DNA of 14,002 nucleotides, from positions 1-14,002 of the forward strand of contig JAFTXF010000052.1 in assembly GCA_017461685.1 (NCBI GenBank). The letters are read 5' to 3'. Position numbers and translations under genes: made by a program. How positions within the stretch are numbered: position 1 is the stretch's first letter; every line of letters starts with the position of its first letter. The stretch comes from Lachnospiraceae bacterium. Lineage in GTDB: Bacteria > Bacillota > Clostridia > Lachnospirales > Lachnospiraceae. Shown here piece by piece: positions 7,987 to 14,002 of this stretch. A model generated the notes under the pieces. It saw only the letters and a program-made list of their open reading frames with translations. It ran no database searches and was not told the origin of the DNA.

Positions 7987-8174
7987 ATTCAAACGTTGCA
8001 AAACTGCCTGCGATATTCACCGGCAAAAACTGCCTGAAGCTTTGACATTTGGCTGCCTCAAAACATAGTCCCAAGCAAGTTCCAAGTAACTCTCAGCCAA
8101 TAATCATAAATAGTGGTCATAAACAGGTCATAAATAGTAGTCATAAATAGTTACAAACTTTTTCAAAAAAATGA
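7987..8174. repeat. Noncoding region with short direct repeats before tRNA-Thr
   Basis: No protein gene is seen here. GCAAAACTGCCTG (7998-8010) recurs with one extra A at 8023-8036. Further on, TCATAAA(T/C)A occurs four times at 8104, 8117, 8128 and 8141, spaced 13, 11 and 13 bases. The four-copy array ends about 25 bases before the tRNA promoter -35 box. The function is unknown; it could be a binding array, a relic of slippage, or an UP-element-like AT-rich stretch. Confidence 0.55.
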
Positions 8175-8203
8175 TTGACAAAACAAAACATTCTTGGTAT
8201 TAT
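8175..8203 (+). promoter_or_regulatory. Strong sigma-A promoter of tRNA-Thr
   Basis: A consensus -35 TTGACA (8175-8180) and a near-consensus -10 TATTAT (8198-8203) are separated by the ideal 17 bases. Transcription would start near 8210, about five bases before the mature tRNA 5' end. An A/T-rich stretch (8156-8172) just upstream could act as an UP element. Confidence 0.88.
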
Positions 8204-8214
8204 GTATAGGTAAT

Positions 8215-8287
<73 letters not shown>

Positions 8288-8294
8288 TATTTTT

Positions 8295-8320
8295 ATGCCC
8301 TCTATAAGAGGGCATTTTTT
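8295..8320 (+). terminator. Intrinsic terminator of tRNA-Thr
   Basis: ATGCCCTCT (8295-8303) and AGAGGGCAT (8307-8315) form a perfect 9-bp stem with loop ATA, followed by TTTTT (8316-8320). It begins eight bases after the tRNA. Its T-run also forms the outer end of the 19-bp inverted repeat that follows. Confidence 0.93.
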
Positions 8321-8388
8321 GTTTCATAGGAAACTACTAAAACCCAAGAAGACAACCAAGTATTTATAGGTTTCCTATGAAACAAAAA
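8316..8388. repeat. Perfect 19-bp inverted repeat with 35-bp spacer
   Basis: TTTTTGTTTCATAGGAAAC (8316-8334) is an exact reverse complement of 8370-8388. The spacer 8335-8369 shows no further pairing. A perfect 19-bp arm pair is too long to be chance. It could be the end of a small mobile or dispersed element, or a large-loop hairpin. The left arm merges with the tRNA terminator T-run. Confidence 0.85.
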
Positions 8389-8478
8389 CGCTCCGCGGGA
8401 TGCGCACGATGTGCTAAGGAAGGCTGCTACGCAGCTGCACATCGGCGCGCAAAGAAGAGCAAGTCCCGCAGGGAATGA
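8377..8478 (+). other. Tiny ORF, 33 codons, basic Cys-containing peptide (probably not translated)
   Basis: An ATG inside the right arm of the inverted repeat opens a 33-codon frame ending at TGA. The peptide is strongly basic (12 Lys/Arg) with three cysteines in CARCAKEGC and a C-terminal run RRAKKSKSRRE. The only ribosome-site candidate is a weak AGG six bases upstream. Two more frames follow without a gap: 8475-8564 (29 codons, start overlapping this stop as ATGA) and 8565-8717 (50 codons, start directly after TAA). Because the DNA folds extensively and the third frame runs through a terminator, coding is doubtful. Confidence 0.2.
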
Positions 8479-8657
8479 GGGATTTAGGGAGTTTGAAGCG
8501 GACTTGTCCGCTTTGTTCTTTACGTAGCTTGTCAGTTGCCGGGCAAAGTTTTACATATGCTTAAATGCGCTATCTGTGCGCTGAGGAGCACTCCGCCGCA
8601 GTCGCGTTCTTTGCAGCAAGGCAGGCTTGCACGTTTCTACAAGCCTGCCTTGTAGAA
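8391..8657. ncRNA. Structured noncoding element, candidate RNA or dispersed repeat
   Basis: Helices visible by eye are: GCGGGA (8395-8400) with TCCCGC (8464-8469); TGCGC (8401-8405) with GCGCA (8447-8451); CGATGTGC (8407-8414) with GCACATCG (8436-8443); an inner GCTGC/GCAGC hairpin near 8423-8435; AAGCGGAC (8496-8503) with GTCCGCTT (8506-8513); and a 13-bp stem at 8617-8629/8640-8652. The first four nest into one long branched arm. Three GGGA units at 8471, 8479 and 8487 repeat every eight bases. The strand of any transcript is unknown. This kind of sequence resembles intergenic repeats I associate with Lachnospiraceae, but that recollection is unverified. Confidence 0.45.
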
Positions 8658-8700
8658 TATAAAGAAGCCGGAGCTTTCTCCCCGGCTTCTCCATATTCTA
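8653..8700 (-). terminator. Intrinsic terminator of ilvE
   Basis: An outer stem TAGAATAT (8653-8660) with ATATTCTA (8693-8700) and an inner 9-bp stem around GAAGCCGG/CCGGCTTC (8663-8671, 8682-8690) form a long hairpin about 40 bases past the ilvE stop. Read on the minus strand, the inner stem is followed by a moderately T-rich TTTATATTCT. It can also stop plus-strand read-through. Confidence 0.7.
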
Positions 8701-8738
8701 TTGTATCATTTCTATGATTGATTCAACTAATGACTGTA

Positions 8739-9764
8739 TTATTTAATTACATGAATCCAGCCTTCAGGAGCTTCGATACGGCCCATCTGAATACCTGTAA
8801 GAGTCTCATACAGCTTCTTAGTAACAGGACCCATCTCTGTCATGCCGCTTGGCAGGCAAATCTCACGACCATGGTCTACAATCTTGCCAACAGGGGAAAT
8901 AACCGCTGCCGTACCGCAAAGACCGCACTCTGCCATATCATCTAATTCGCTCAGATAAATCTCACGTTCTTCTACCTCTAAGCCTAAGTATTCCTTTGCT
9001 ACATACAGTAAGGAACGTCTGGTAATAGAAGGCAAAATAGAGCCGGACTTCGGAGTCACAACCTTGCCGTCCTTTGTCACAAATAAGAAGTTGGCACCGC
9101 CGGTCTCCTCAACCTTAGTACGGGTAGCAGCATCCAGATACATATTCTCATCAAAGCCCTTCTCATGTGCTTCTGTAATCGCATACATACTCATAGCATA
9201 ATTCAATCCGGCCTTAATATGACCTGTGCCGTGAGGTGCTGCTCTGTCATAATCACAAACACAAAGTGTCAATGGCTTAACGCCGCCCTTGAAGTAAGGA
9301 CCTACAGGAGTACAGAAAATACGGAACTGATACTCTGTAGCAGGCTTAACACCGATAACAGGATTGGTACCGAACATATACGGACGAAGGTATAAGGTTG
9401 CTCCTGAGCCGTATGGAGGCACATATGCTGCATTGGCAGCTACTACCTGTGTTACAGCGTCGATAAATCTGTCCTTAGGAAATACAGGCATTACCAGGCG
9501 CTTTGCACTGTCTGCCATACGGTCTGCGTTCAAATCAGGGCGGAAGCACACAATATGGCCATCCTCTGTAGTATATGCCTTCAGACCCTCAAAAACAGTC
9601 TGTGCATACTGAAGAACACCTGCACATTCACTGATAGTAACCTGTGCATCCTCTGTCAAAGCACCTGCATCCCATGCACCGTCCTTAAAATTGGATACAT
9701 AACGCATATCTGTTTGCACATAGCCAAAACCAAGATTTGACCAATCAATATTTTTCTTTTCCAT
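8739..9764 (-). CDS. ilvE: Branched-chain amino acid aminotransferase
   Basis: A PLP enzyme that interconverts leucine, isoleucine and valine with their 2-keto acids using glutamate/2-oxoglutarate; it is cytoplasmic. It belongs to fold-type IV and is similar to the longer, eukaryote-like BCAT group (341 residues from the chosen start). Visible features are YAQTVFEGLKAY, FRPDLNADRM, LYLRPYMFGT, GHIKAGLNYA with the Schiff-base lysine at residue 184, and TKVEETGGANFLFV; CGTAAVISPVG follows near the C-terminus. The ATG at 9762-9764 is chosen over the one at 9771-9773 because AAGAAGG (9774-9780) lies nine bases before the former and abuts the latter. The gene has its own promoter and terminator. 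The leader of about 40 bases is too short for a T-box, so a repressor or no specific control is more likely. Confidence 0.95.
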   Translation of the reverse strand: MEKKNIDWSNLGFGYVQTDMRYVSNFKDGAWDAGALTEDAQVTISECAGVLQYAQTVFEGLKAYTTEDGHIVCFRPDLNADRMADSAKRLVMPVFPKDRFIDAVTQVVAANAAYVPPYGSGATLYLRPYMFGTNPVIGVKPATEYQFRIFCTPVGPYFKGGVKPLTLCVCDYDRAAPHGTGHIKAGLNYAMSMYAITEAHEKGFDENMYLDAATRTKVEETGGANFLFVTKDGKVVTPKSGSILPSITRRSLLYVAKEYLGLEVEEREIYLSELDDMAECGLCGTAAVISPVGKIVDHGREICLPSGMTEMGPVTKKLYETLTGIQMGRIEAPEGWIHVIK

Positions 9765-9773
9765 TTGTATCAT

Positions 9774-9780
9774 CCTTCTT
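9774..9780 (-). promoter_or_regulatory. Ribosome-binding site deciding the ilvE start
   Basis: AAGAAGG on the minus strand directly abuts an in-frame ATG (9771-9773) but is nine bases from the next one (9762-9764). The spacing therefore favours the shorter protein. Confidence 0.75.
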
Positions 9781-9807
9781 TCTTATATAAATTCAAAGAA
9801 TATAATA

Positions 9808-9836
9808 ATTATCGTACTTTTCGGTCAAAAAGTCAA
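9808..9836 (-). promoter_or_regulatory. Sigma-A promoter of ilvE
   Basis: On the minus strand a -35 TTGACT (9831-9836) and a -10 GATAAT (9808-9813) are 17 bases apart. Transcription would start near 9801, giving a leader of about 37 bases. A second possible extended -10 (TGTTATAAT) lies further upstream near 9880. The gap 9774-9938 contains nothing else recognisable. Confidence 0.82.
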
Positions 9837-9938
9837 CTGCTCATATTGATGTTTTTTAACCATTATTACACAATTATAACAAAATATCGTGAAATCATTC
9901 CTGTCGCGATCATAGCACTTGCCCAAATACACATGACA

Positions 9939-10433
9939 TTATTTTTTGATACGCTCATACTTTCTAAAATAATAAGGAATATCAAAATAAGTCAGCTCAT
10001 CACTCTCGGCTGTCATCTCCCACTCCGGATCCTTATCCAGATTCGGGAAATAACTGTCTGCCTCGTAGGCATGCTCAATCCAGGTCACATGAGCCACGTC
10101 ACAATATGGCAGCATCTGTTTGTAAATACTGTCACCGCCGATAATATATACATCCTCTGTCGGATACTGCTTTAATTCTTCCAAAAGCTCCTCTACAGAA
10201 TGTACTACCGTGGCATCCTTCACCTCATACTCCGGATTTCTGGTCAAAATAATATTGGTACGCTTTGGCAACGGCTGCTTCTGCGGAAACGTATCCATAG
10301 TCTTACGTCCCAGTACTACTACCTTCCCAATCGTTTCATTACGAAACATCTTCTGGTCGTTAGGAATACGCACCAGCAACTCGCCTTTGTTGCCGATAGC
10401 CCAATTTTCATCTACTGCTACTATCATGTTCAT
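9939..10433 (-). CDS. folA: Dihydrofolate reductase
   Basis: Reduces dihydrofolate to tetrahydrofolate with NADPH, replenishing the cofactor that the neighbouring ThyA oxidises. The 164-residue length is normal. Visible motifs are IVAVDENWAIGNKG (4-17), the active-site acid Asp26 in IPND, GKVVVLGRKTMDTFP (36-50), TNIILTRN (59-66) and VYIIGGDSIYKQMLP (95-109). Oddly, the usual Pro-Trp before the acid (E. coli Pro21-Trp22) is Leu20-Val21 here, in LLVRIPND. The start at 10433 is supported by AAAGGA about ten bases upstream; the alternative Met3 would be too far. It lies 94 bases after thyA, separated by a hairpin element with no terminator U-run, so co-transcription with thyA is likely. No clear terminator follows the gene. 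Confidence 0.95.
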   Translation of the reverse strand: MNMIVAVDENWAIGNKGELLVRIPNDQKMFRNETIGKVVVLGRKTMDTFPQKQPLPKRTNIILTRNPEYEVKDATVVHSVEELLEELKQYPTEDVYIIGGDSIYKQMLPYCDVAHVTWIEHAYEADSYFPNLDKDPEWEMTAESDELTYFDIPYYFRKYERIKK

Positions 10434-10454
10434 AAATTGTATTTCCTTTCTTTC

Positions 10455-10528
10455 TATGTTCCCATAGGCGTTTGCAAAACTCGGTGTCCGCCGGCAGCCA
10501 CCGAGTTTCGCAAATACCTATATGTTCC
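10455..10528 (-). repeat. Hairpin element flanked by 8-bp direct repeats between thyA and folA
   Basis: TATGTTCC occurs at 10455-10462 and 10521-10528, bracketing 58 bases. Inside, ATAGG/CCTAT (10464-10468, 10517-10521) and a 16-base arm pair (10471-10486, 10499-10514) form a 21-bp stem with a 2x2 internal loop and a 12-base loop holding GCCGGC. The single arm mismatch is A-C in a plus transcript but a G-U pair in the minus, coding-sense transcript. No T-run follows, so it is not a standard terminator. It could be a small palindromic mobile repeat or an mRNA processing or stability element. Confidence 0.65.
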
Positions 10529-11376
10529 TATATGGCAATCGGGATATCCTTAATCTGCGGATGAGTCTCATAGCCTTCCACACGCACATCATCCCTGGTA
10601 AACTGATAAAAATCTTTAATCTCCGGATTCAGCCAGAACTTCGGTGCCGGCAGAGGCTCTCTCTGAATCAATTCTTTGATAAACGGAATATGTCTGTCGT
10701 AAATATGTGCATCTGCAATGACATGCACCAGTTCACCGACCTCCATATCACACACCTGTGCCAACATATGCACAAGCACGGAATACTGCACCACATTCCA
10801 GTTATTGGCCGCCAGAATGTCCTGGGAGCGCTGATTTAATATGGCATTTAAGGTCAGCTTGTCATGTCCCGGCTTCTGGGTAACATTAAAGGTCATGGAA
10901 TAGGCGCAAGGATAAAGATTCATTTCATGTAAATCCTGATGCACATAAATATTGGTCATAATACGTCTGCTGAACGGATTATGCTTTAAATCATAAATCA
11001 CACGGTCCACCTGGTCGAACATACCTTCTTTATATTGATGCTTTACTGACATCTGGTAACCGTAGGCCTTGCCGATAGAACCCTCTTCATCAGCCCACTC
11101 ATCCCACACACTGGATTTCAAATCGTGGATATTATTGGACTTCTTCTGCCAAATCCACAGCATTTCATCCGTACAGGATTTCAAAGCAGTTTTGCGTAAA
11201 GTCAGGATAGGAAATTCCTTACTTAAATCATAACGGTTTACCACACCGAACTGCTTAATCGTGTAAGCCGGTGTTCCGTCAGGCCAATGGGGGCGTACCT
11301 TCTCGCCCTCCGTACTGGTGCCATGGTCCAAAATGTCCTGACACATATTAATAAAAATCTGATCTGCCAAACTCAT
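10528..11376 (-). CDS. thyA: Thymidylate synthase
   Basis: Methylates dUMP to dTMP using 5,10-methylene-tetrahydrofolate and releases dihydrofolate. At 282 residues it is close to the usual 264-316. Visible features are the phosphate-binding SRR (136-138), nucleophile Cys157 in MNLYPCAYS, QRSQD (182-186), an Asn in WNVVQYSVLVHMLAQ (193-207), the HIY motif (224-226) with DRH, and the canonical C-terminal IPIAI that closes the active site. AGAGGAG about nine bases before the ATG supports the start. The gene follows the TraX-family gene by 28 bases and precedes folA, so dTMP synthesis and dihydrofolate recycling are encoded together. This is the classic ThyA, not the flavin-dependent ThyX. Confidence 0.97.
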   Translation of the reverse strand: MSLADQIFINMCQDILDHGTSTEGEKVRPHWPDGTPAYTIKQFGVVNRYDLSKEFPILTLRKTALKSCTDEMLWIWQKKSNNIHDLKSSVWDEWADEEGSIGKAYGYQMSVKHQYKEGMFDQVDRVIYDLKHNPFSRRIMTNIYVHQDLHEMNLYPCAYSMTFNVTQKPGHDKLTLNAILNQRSQDILAANNWNVVQYSVLVHMLAQVCDMEVGELVHVIADAHIYDRHIPFIKELIQREPLPAPKFWLNPEIKDFYQFTRDDVRVEGYETHPQIKDIPIAI

Positions 11377-11404
11377 AGTACTCGTCTCCTCTGTATTTAT
11401 ATTT

Positions 11405-12166
11405 TTAAAGCAATGCCCTGATTGCCACCAAAATCAACAAATGCGCCGGATAAAATATATAAAAGAAATATTTAGCCTGCCTGCCCCTGCTGCCATTATA
11501 ACACATCACTGCCGGAATCATCGGAAAGCAGAAAACCTCCAGCCAGCTGTTCAAACTAAGCAATGCCCAGGCCAAAACTGCTGCCGTCACCGGCTTGCGA
11601 TAGAAGGTATAGAAAACCACAATCACACATACCCCCATAGCTCCATAATCGCTACGCAGTGCCTCCGCTGCTATAGCCAGCACTACTATTGCCATAACCG
11701 CCAATACACGGTTTACGCTCCCCTTACGGCCGTCCTGCAGGGCCCTTAACTGCAAATACTCTGCCGTCCAAACAGACGCGAACCCCAGAGCCAAAGTAAA
11801 AAATACATTTTGATACCCCGGTGCCCAAATTGCTCCTCCGATTGCCAGATTAAACGGAATCTCGGAAATCACAGCGAACACAAGCAAATTCCGCAAGTAA
11901 CGTGCTCGGCTGTGGGTATGCACAAACCCCTCCACCAGCAAAAAGCAAAAGGCCGGAAAGGAAAACCGTCCCAGAGCGCGCAACACCATGTCAAACTGCA
12001 TAATCTGCTGTCCCCCCGCATACAGCTGAAGAGAACCGGATTGCATCAAATTGATTGCGAGAGGCTCCAAAATCACCGCCCCGATATGGTCCACCAGCAT
12101 CAGTACAATCGCCATCCACTTTATGTGGGCTCCTGTAAGTCTCTTATATGTCTTCTCTGCCGTCAT
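11405..12166 (-). CDS. TraX-family integral membrane protein
   Basis: A 253-residue polytopic membrane protein. The N-terminal KWMAIVLMLVDHIGAVIL (16-33) is the characteristic TraX-family start, and LGRFSFPAFCFLLVEGF (65-81) and RYLRNLLVFAVISEIPFNL (89-107) also fit. About eight hydrophobic segments follow, ending in YFFYIFYPAHLLILVAIRAL. TraX was named for F-pilin N-acetylation, but chromosomal homologues in Firmicutes have no established substrate; the family is related to membrane acyltransferases. AGGAGG lies six to seven bases before the ATG. It sits between an ABC exporter gene (82-base gap) and thyA (28-base gap), so it is probably part of that transcript. No conjugation genes are present, so a pilin role is unlikely. 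Confidence 0.9.
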   Translation of the reverse strand: MTAEKTYKRLTGAHIKWMAIVLMLVDHIGAVILEPLAINLMQSGSLQLYAGGQQIMQFDMVLRALGRFSFPAFCFLLVEGFVHTHSRARYLRNLLVFAVISEIPFNLAIGGAIWAPGYQNVFFTLALGFASVWTAEYLQLRALQDGRKGSVNRVLAVMAIVVLAIAAEALRSDYGAMGVCVIVVFYTFYRKPVTAAVLAWALLSLNSWLEVFCFPMIPAVMCYNGSRGRQAKYFFYIFYPAHLLILVAIRALL

Positions 12167-12248
12167 GACTTACCTCCTGCAAAATTCATTTTCATAAAAG
12201 CCAAGGCACGGGCCCTCCGCTTTCCTATATTCTTTTTCTCACAGTATT

Positions 12249-14002
12249 TTACGCATTGGCACGGGCCATCTCATAAAGCTTGTAATACATGCCTTTCTTC
12301 GCTAACAATTCGTTATGATTGCCTTCCTCTATGATACCATCTTCCGTCAGCACCAGAATACGATCCGCATTTTGAATGGTGCTGAGTCTGTGGGCAATGG
12401 TAAGCGTTGTACGCCCTTCTGACAGGCCTGCTAACGACCGGGCAACCGCATATTCGCTCTCATTATCTAACGCACTGGTTGCCTCATCCAGGATAATAAT
12501 CGGAGGGTTCTTCAAGAACACTCTGGCAATACTGATGCGCTGCTTCTGTCCTCCGGACAGCTTCACACCGCGCTCACCCACGTAAGTATCGTATCCGTCC
12601 TTTAACTGCATAATAAAATCGTGTGCACCTGCTTTTCTGGCAGCCTCTTCTACCTCCTCGCGGGTAGCATTCAAACGGCCATAGACAATATTTTCATAAA
12701 TAGTCCCGCTAAACAAATACACATCCTGCTGCACCATACCAATGGCTCCGCGCAGACTCTTCAAGGTGTAATCCCTGATATCCCTGCCATCCAGGGTAAT
12801 ACTGCCACCGTCAATCTCATAAAATCTCGGCACCAGATTGCAAAGAGTGGTCTTTCCGCCACCGCTGGGTCCCACAATAGCCACCTTCTCTCCCGGCCTG
12901 ATATGTAGATTTAAATTAGTAAATACGGTATTGTGATCGTCCGGATATGCAAAGGATACATTATCAAAATGAATCGCCCCGGTCGGATTTACCAGTTCCA
13001 CAGCCCCCGGCTCGTCAAAAATCTCAATGTCAGAATCCATAATCTCATAAAAACGCTCAATACCGGTAACACCCCGCTGGAACTGCTCTGCAAACTCCAC
13101 AATACGGCGTATGGTGGTAATCAAGGTACTGACATACATCACATATGCCATCAGGTCGCCTGCATTAATAGCTCCCTTTACCATAAAAATACCGCCGGCC
13201 AAAAGCACTACCAGATACATAATACCGTCGAAGGTACGAATGGTAGTATGAAAGCTGGCCATCACATGATAGCCCTGTTCCTTAATCACACGAAATTTCT
13301 GATTGTCCTCCTCAAATTTGTGCAATTCCTTGGCCTCATTGGTAAAGGCCTTAACCACCTTCTGTCCCAGAAGACTGTCTTCAATACGGGCATTTAATTC
13401 GCCAATCTGCACACGCTGTTCCCGGAAACGCTCACGCAGGCGTAAATTCTGCGGCAGACACACTCCAACCATAACCGGCACTACCAGAAAAACAATCACC
13501 GTCAAAGGCACATTGATTCCTGCCAGAATCACAAAGGATACCACTAACTTAATGGCTGCTACAAAAAATTCCTCCGGGCAATGGTGAGCAAACTCCGTCA
13601 CATCAAACAAGTCATTGGTAATACGGCCCATGATGGTACCCACCTTGGTGTTATTATAATAGGTATTGGACAGCTGCTGCAAATGGGCATAGGCATCCCT
13701 GCGCATATCCGTCTCTATGCGGGTACCCATAATATGCCCCCAGCCTGCCATAAAATAATATGCGGCACAATCCACGATACGAAGTACCAGATACAATAAT
13801 CCCAGCTTTCCGATCGTCCCAACAGACAGCGCAGCCAAATCTTCCAGTCCCTGATTTGTAATATATCTCAAAATCATCGGCAACACCAGTTCACATACTG
13901 TAGTTAATGCCGCGCAAAAAAGATCAAAAAACAATAAATGCTTATAGGGATAAAAATACGGAATGAACCGCTTGATAAAGGCTTTCTTTTTCTTCAAAAT
14001 AC
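12249..14002 (-). CDS. ABC exporter half-transporter (fused TMD-NBD), 5' end open
   Basis: A multidrug/lipid-type ABC exporter half-molecule that works as a dimer in the cytoplasmic membrane. A six-helix type I transmembrane domain spans about 20-310 and a nucleotide-binding domain about 340-575. Visible NBD motifs, numbered from the TTG at 13995-13997, are Walker A GPSGGGKT (376-383), the Q-loop in VQQDVYLFSGT (422-432), signature LSGGQ (480-484), Walker B IIILDE (500-505), the D-loop SALD and H-loop His536. No ATG appears at the left end of the protein. The only in-window start is a TTG, and its ribosome site would be outside the window, so the true start may lie beyond 14002. The substrate cannot be told. 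Such genes often come as adjacent heterodimer pairs, so a partner may lie just outside. No clear terminator separates it from the TraX gene. Confidence 0.93.
   Translation of the reverse strand, partial: ILKKKKAFIKRFIPYFYPYKHLLFFDLFCAALTTVCELVLPMILRYITNQGLEDLAALSVGTIGKLGLLYLVLRIVDCAAYYFMAGWGHIMGTRIETDMRRDAYAHLQQLSNTYYNNTKVGTIMGRITNDLFDVTEFAHHCPEEFFVAAIKLVVSFVILAGINVPLTVIVFLVVPVMVGVCLPQNLRLRERFREQRVQIGELNARIEDSLLGQKVVKAFTNEAKELHKFEEDNQKFRVIKEQGYHVMASFHTTIRTFDGIMYLVVLLAGGIFMVKGAINAGDLMAYVMYVSTLITTIRRIVEFAEQFQRGVTGIERFYEIMDSDIEIFDEPGAVELVNPTGAIHFDNVSFAYPDDHNTVFTNLNLHIRPGEKVAIVGPSGGGKTTLCNLVPRFYEIDGGSITLDGRDIRDYTLKSLRGAIGMVQQDVYLFSGTIYENIVYGRLNATREEVEEAARKAGAHDFIMQLKDGYDTYVGERGVKLSGGQKQRISIARVFLKNPPIIILDEATSALDNESEYAVARSLAGLSEGRTTLTIAHRLSTIQNADRILVLTEDGIIEEGNHNELLAKKGMYYKLYEMARANA

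Noticed and set aside
8471..8494. G-quadruplex from the spaced GGG runs
   Set aside because: Only three GGG runs are regularly spaced; no fourth lies close enough for a standard quadruplex.
9765..9938. T-box or other riboswitch before ilvE
   Set aside because: The promoter leaves a leader of only about 37 bases, and no T-box sequence is present.
12205..12267. 10-base direct repeat GGCACGGGCC at 12205 and 12258
   Set aside because: One copy is the coding end of the ABC gene (MARA codons). Two short copies with no flanking similarity do not support an att site or duplication.
11810..12334. Plus-strand 174-codon open frame over the TraX and ABC genes
   Set aside because: It overlaps two well-supported genes in antisense and has no recognisable domain or ribosome site.

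Overview
The window looks like chromosomal DNA of a low-to-moderate GC Gram-positive Clostridia, most likely Lachnospiraceae. The evidence is the style of the proteins (a BipA, a clostridial class A PBP with a Cys-rich tail, TraX beside thyA-folA), strong AGGAGG-type ribosome sites, canonical sigma-A promoters, and U-rich intrinsic terminators. No mobile-element protein, CRISPR array or phage gene is visible. The genus is an inference.

Layout. (1) 1-1918: a foldable leader and bipA/typA (+). (2) 1919-2048: a strong bidirectional terminator between convergent transcripts. (3) 2049-4933, minus strand: yigZ, then a two-pass membrane protein with a long Arg/Ser/Gly-rich tail and a TPM-like outer domain, then pspA. 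The last two genes are translationally coupled. (4) 4934-5215: a divergent promoter region. (5) 5216-7936: a class A penicillin-binding protein (+), closed by a strong terminator. (6) 7937-8738: about 800 bp without a convincing protein gene. It holds iteron-like repeats, a perfect sigma-A promoter, tRNA-Thr(GGT) with its own terminator, a structured element of about 340 bp bounded on one side by a 19-bp perfect inverted repeat, and the ilvE terminator. (7) 8739-9764: ilvE on its own promoter (-). (8) 9939-14002, minus strand: an ABC exporter half-molecule (runs off the right edge), a TraX-family membrane protein, thyA, and folA. A 58-bp hairpin element flanked by 8-bp direct repeats lies between thyA and folA.

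How the genes fit together. ThyA consumes methylene-tetrahydrofolate and releases dihydrofolate, which FolA recycles, so those two form a functional pair. The PBP and PspA modules both serve the cell envelope. BipA acts in ribosome assembly and stress.

Most genes are ordinary housekeeping genes. The most interesting parts are the noncoding element at 8316-8657 with its chain of tiny ORFs, the thyA-folA hairpin, the pspA-coupled membrane protein, and a DHFR lacking the usual active-site Pro-Trp pair. No wholly new system can be demonstrated from sequence alone.
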